Assembly (NCBI GenBank): GCA_947846985.1
Contig: CANTUZ010000023.1
Coordinates: 6,095,677 to 6,159,676 of the forward strand
Direction of reading: 5' to 3'
From: Fratercula arctica
Taxonomy: Eukaryota > Chordata > Aves > Charadriiformes > Alcidae
DNA length: 64,000 nucleotides
Positions 61,881 to 64,000 of the stretch are shown in pieces; position 1 is the first letter of the stretch; each line of letters opens with the position of its first letter. The notes below the pieces were generated by a model, which was not told the origin of the DNA, did not search any database, and was given only the letters and a program-made list of their open reading frames with translations. The translations under genes and the position numbers were made by a program.

Positions 61881-64000
61881 ATAATGAAACAAAATAGAAG
61901 TTACTTCAGAACGTGAAGCAAAAATACTTACAAGATTAATTTTCACCAACTTAGATGTTCTTGAATATGTTTTATCTATCTCTGAATGAGAAAAAATATG
62001 ATAGCATCACTTTGCCATCAGTATTTTCCATCCTTTTTACTTGCATCGAACTGAGTGGTGGTTCAGTTGCCCACGTTGGCCATAGTTTCTACAGTCAAGG
62101 CCACGTCCTGAAAAAGCTTTGATGGGGTTGGGTTTCATGTACGGTCATTTCACAGTAAATGAAAATGGATCCCTCGTGTCTTTCTGAAAATGCAACGTTA
62201 TGTATACGAGTAGTTTCAGGCAAGGAAAGGACGCTCCGTTTTGGGGGGACAGACCTCTGGGGGCTTTCACGTTGATCAGGGAGGTTCTTTTTTGAGTTGT
62301 TCGTATGGTTGTTACCTCAATTCTAGTGGCATCACAGGAACTAAATTGGGGGGATGGGATTGTTGGTATTTTTTCATTCAGTCTTTACTTGGAGGTACCT
62401 CAATGATAACGCTTCTGACAGTCATTTGACATGATTTATTTAATTTCTTTTTTTAAACACCCTTGACGGGATTTAGGACCCGAAAGAGGGAGAGAAAGAG
62501 GAATATGAAAGTCTGGCCTGAGAACAGGGAGGTGCAAATCCACTGTTGGGCTTCATTATCCCAGAAATATTTTCTACAGATTAATTCCTTAATCCCATGG
62601 GTTGCCTGATATTCCTATTTTATTTTCTTTTTTACACTGACAAAGGAATATTCATCTTCCCTCCCCACACAATGGCACAGTGACCCTTATTAATATCATT
62701 TCAGACATACGCCAACCTGACTTTTACGTGCAAACAAGCGAGAGATTCCATAAAACTGCTGAGAAACAGTCGCAAAGGAAGCGTGTTTATCCACCGTTCA
62801 GGGATGTTGTTGAGATCCTGATCCTTTTGACTCCGGTTTGGAGAAGGGGAGAAAACAAGCAAACGATGCTGCCCCCAGGACGCGGGTGGTTAATGTACTG
62901 TGTATTATTGCTGTAAAGCCGGGACCTCAATCTCTCAGCTCTCCAGAACACAAACAGTCCTTGGCTTTTATAGAATCATAAAGAGCCGCCTTAAAGGCTG
63001 AGGACAAATTCAAGCCCTGATACGAATTGGCACAGATATTACTGAATCCAAAGGGAGTTATAGTTTCTTGCACTGTGGCTGAATTTGAGCCACAAGTGAA
63101 CACAGTTGTCCCATCAAATTCTACCGAGCAGCTTGTCGCCTGCGTTCCTGCCATTCAACTGTCACGTAAAATGACGTTTTTCAGCTGAATTCCAGCTACT
63201 GGAAGAGTTTTGGAATCCCTCCAGCGTTCTGCAGGGAAGCAGGGGGAGGAATCTAACCGCTGAGGAGATCCAAATGCAGGAGGAACTCTAACCCTGCAGA
63301 ACTTATAATTAGTCTTAATGCCTTTGCTTTTTTCATACCTTTTTGAATGAAGTTTGCCATACAATGGAAATTTGTGATAAATTTGCTCCGTAGTCTTCAC
63401 TTCAAGTTCAGCATGGAAAATAAAAAGGCATTTGTTACAAGATGGAATTTAACGTTGGATATTTCCAGCTATAATGAGCTCAGGTTTTGTAGCAGCATCT
63501 CTTGCCTGTGTCTCCTGCAGCGTGTGGGTTTTTTTCCCTGAAGAGCATATTTCTTTCTACTTGATCCGCTCATCTCCTGCAGATGATAAAATTATCTGCA
63601 AAGATTTGTATCTGATGTTGTGCCGTAAATCATATTTAGTTGTTGGATTAACATTTGCAAGTATAGAACATTTGGGGGGGGGGGGCGGGGGGACAAGGTG
63701 GAGGGCTGGACATTTCTGAGTATTTACATGAAGGAGAAAGATGGGATTCAGGAAAGATCCTGCAGACTTTTCAAATACGTGAAGATTTTTACAAGGTGTG
63801 GATCTGCTCCGGTCCAGCGAGCCATCAGTTGAGGCTCTTTGATGGTGTTTCTCTTGGTGAGGTTGTAAGATAAAGAACCCAGGAAATCGTGACCTTGGGC
63901 AAGCCACTTTGTTGCAGAAGAAATAAACACGTGTTCCAGCTGTGCTGAAAGCTCCCCACGCTGGCAGCCAGCTTTTCCAGTCCTTTGACATGCTCAGGCT
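61881..64000. other. Unique sequence, no gene recognised
   Basis: No protein or RNA gene is recognised up to the right edge. The tract contains the G-rich run at 63674-63692 and, at about 63886-63908, a short MIR-core-like word (cgtgaccttgggcaagccac) too isolated to annotate as an element. Confidence 0.5.
63674..63692. repeat. G12-C-G6 tract
   Basis: Twelve G, one C and six G follow one another. The minus strand gives a run of proline codons in one open frame, which is an artefact of the tract. Quadruplex formation is plausible. Confidence 0.9.

Noticed and set aside
63886..63908. MIR core word (cgtgaccttgggcaagccac)
   Set aside because: The 20-base match is isolated, without the neighbouring MIR blocks. 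It could be chance or a heavily eroded copy.

Overview
The window looks like a gene-poor (intergenic or deep-intronic) stretch of a bird nuclear genome. The main evidence is at least eleven truncated copies of the CR1 LINE. Their 3' ends carry the bird-type tail (an ATTCTATG-like microsatellite preceded by the ccttccaacccaaacca motif), and the older copies resemble sauropsid CR1s. Coding density is that of chance. Most open reading frames are 60-150 codons, are scattered over both strands and match nothing I recognise. The longest ones (about 285 codons on the minus strand at 24502-25359, about 200 codons on the plus strand at 60507-61112) lie over CR1 copies. I see no complete protein-coding gene, tRNA, rRNA, CRISPR array, operon or bacterial element. 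I cannot name the species or chromosome.

Layout. 1-4.8 kb is unique sequence. 4.8-5.55 kb holds two adjacent minus-strand CR1 copies. 5.6-9.8 kb is unique sequence with T- and A/C-rich simple repeats and an old L2/MIR-type tail at 8.34-8.48 kb. 9.83-10.94 kb is a cluster of three minus-strand CR1 pieces, two of them joined at a 24-bp near-duplication. 10.95-16.8 kb is AT-rich unique sequence with a 20-bp hairpin at 11.7 kb. A plus-strand CR1 lies at 16.83-17.24 kb, a (TA)n/(T)n tract at 18.2 kb, a minus CR1 at 21.76-22.1 kb, a MIR relic at 23.5 kb, a minus CR1 at 24.46-24.97 kb, and an archaic CR1 tail plus a palindromic relic at 25.4-25.8 kb. A clear MIR sits at 28.2 kb. 28.4-48.4 kb is mostly unique sequence apart from a CR1 tip (32.36 kb), one CR1 (37.65 kb), ancient palindromic relics and simple repeats. 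At 48.47-48.78 kb, minus strand, lies the only recognisable protein homology: an intronless 91-codon 5' fragment of the HSPH1 (HSP105/110) chaperone gene. Further MIR/L2 relics lie at 49.05 and 51.05 kb, a palindromic relic at 55.4 kb, a full-length-looking plus-strand CR1 3' segment at 60.54-61.04 kb, and two opposed MIR fragments at 61.5 and 61.8 kb.

The window does not contain genes that act together. Its content is a record of retrotransposition: young CR1 subfamilies (at least two), older CR1s, pre-avian MIR/L2/CR1 fossils, and one host mRNA-derived retrocopy, which is a rare class in birds. I found no convincing new biological system. The observations most worth a second look are the 3'-truncated HSPH1 retrocopy, the 11.7-kb hairpin, the CR1-CR1 junction duplication, and the family of degenerate palindromic elements shared with other reptiles.
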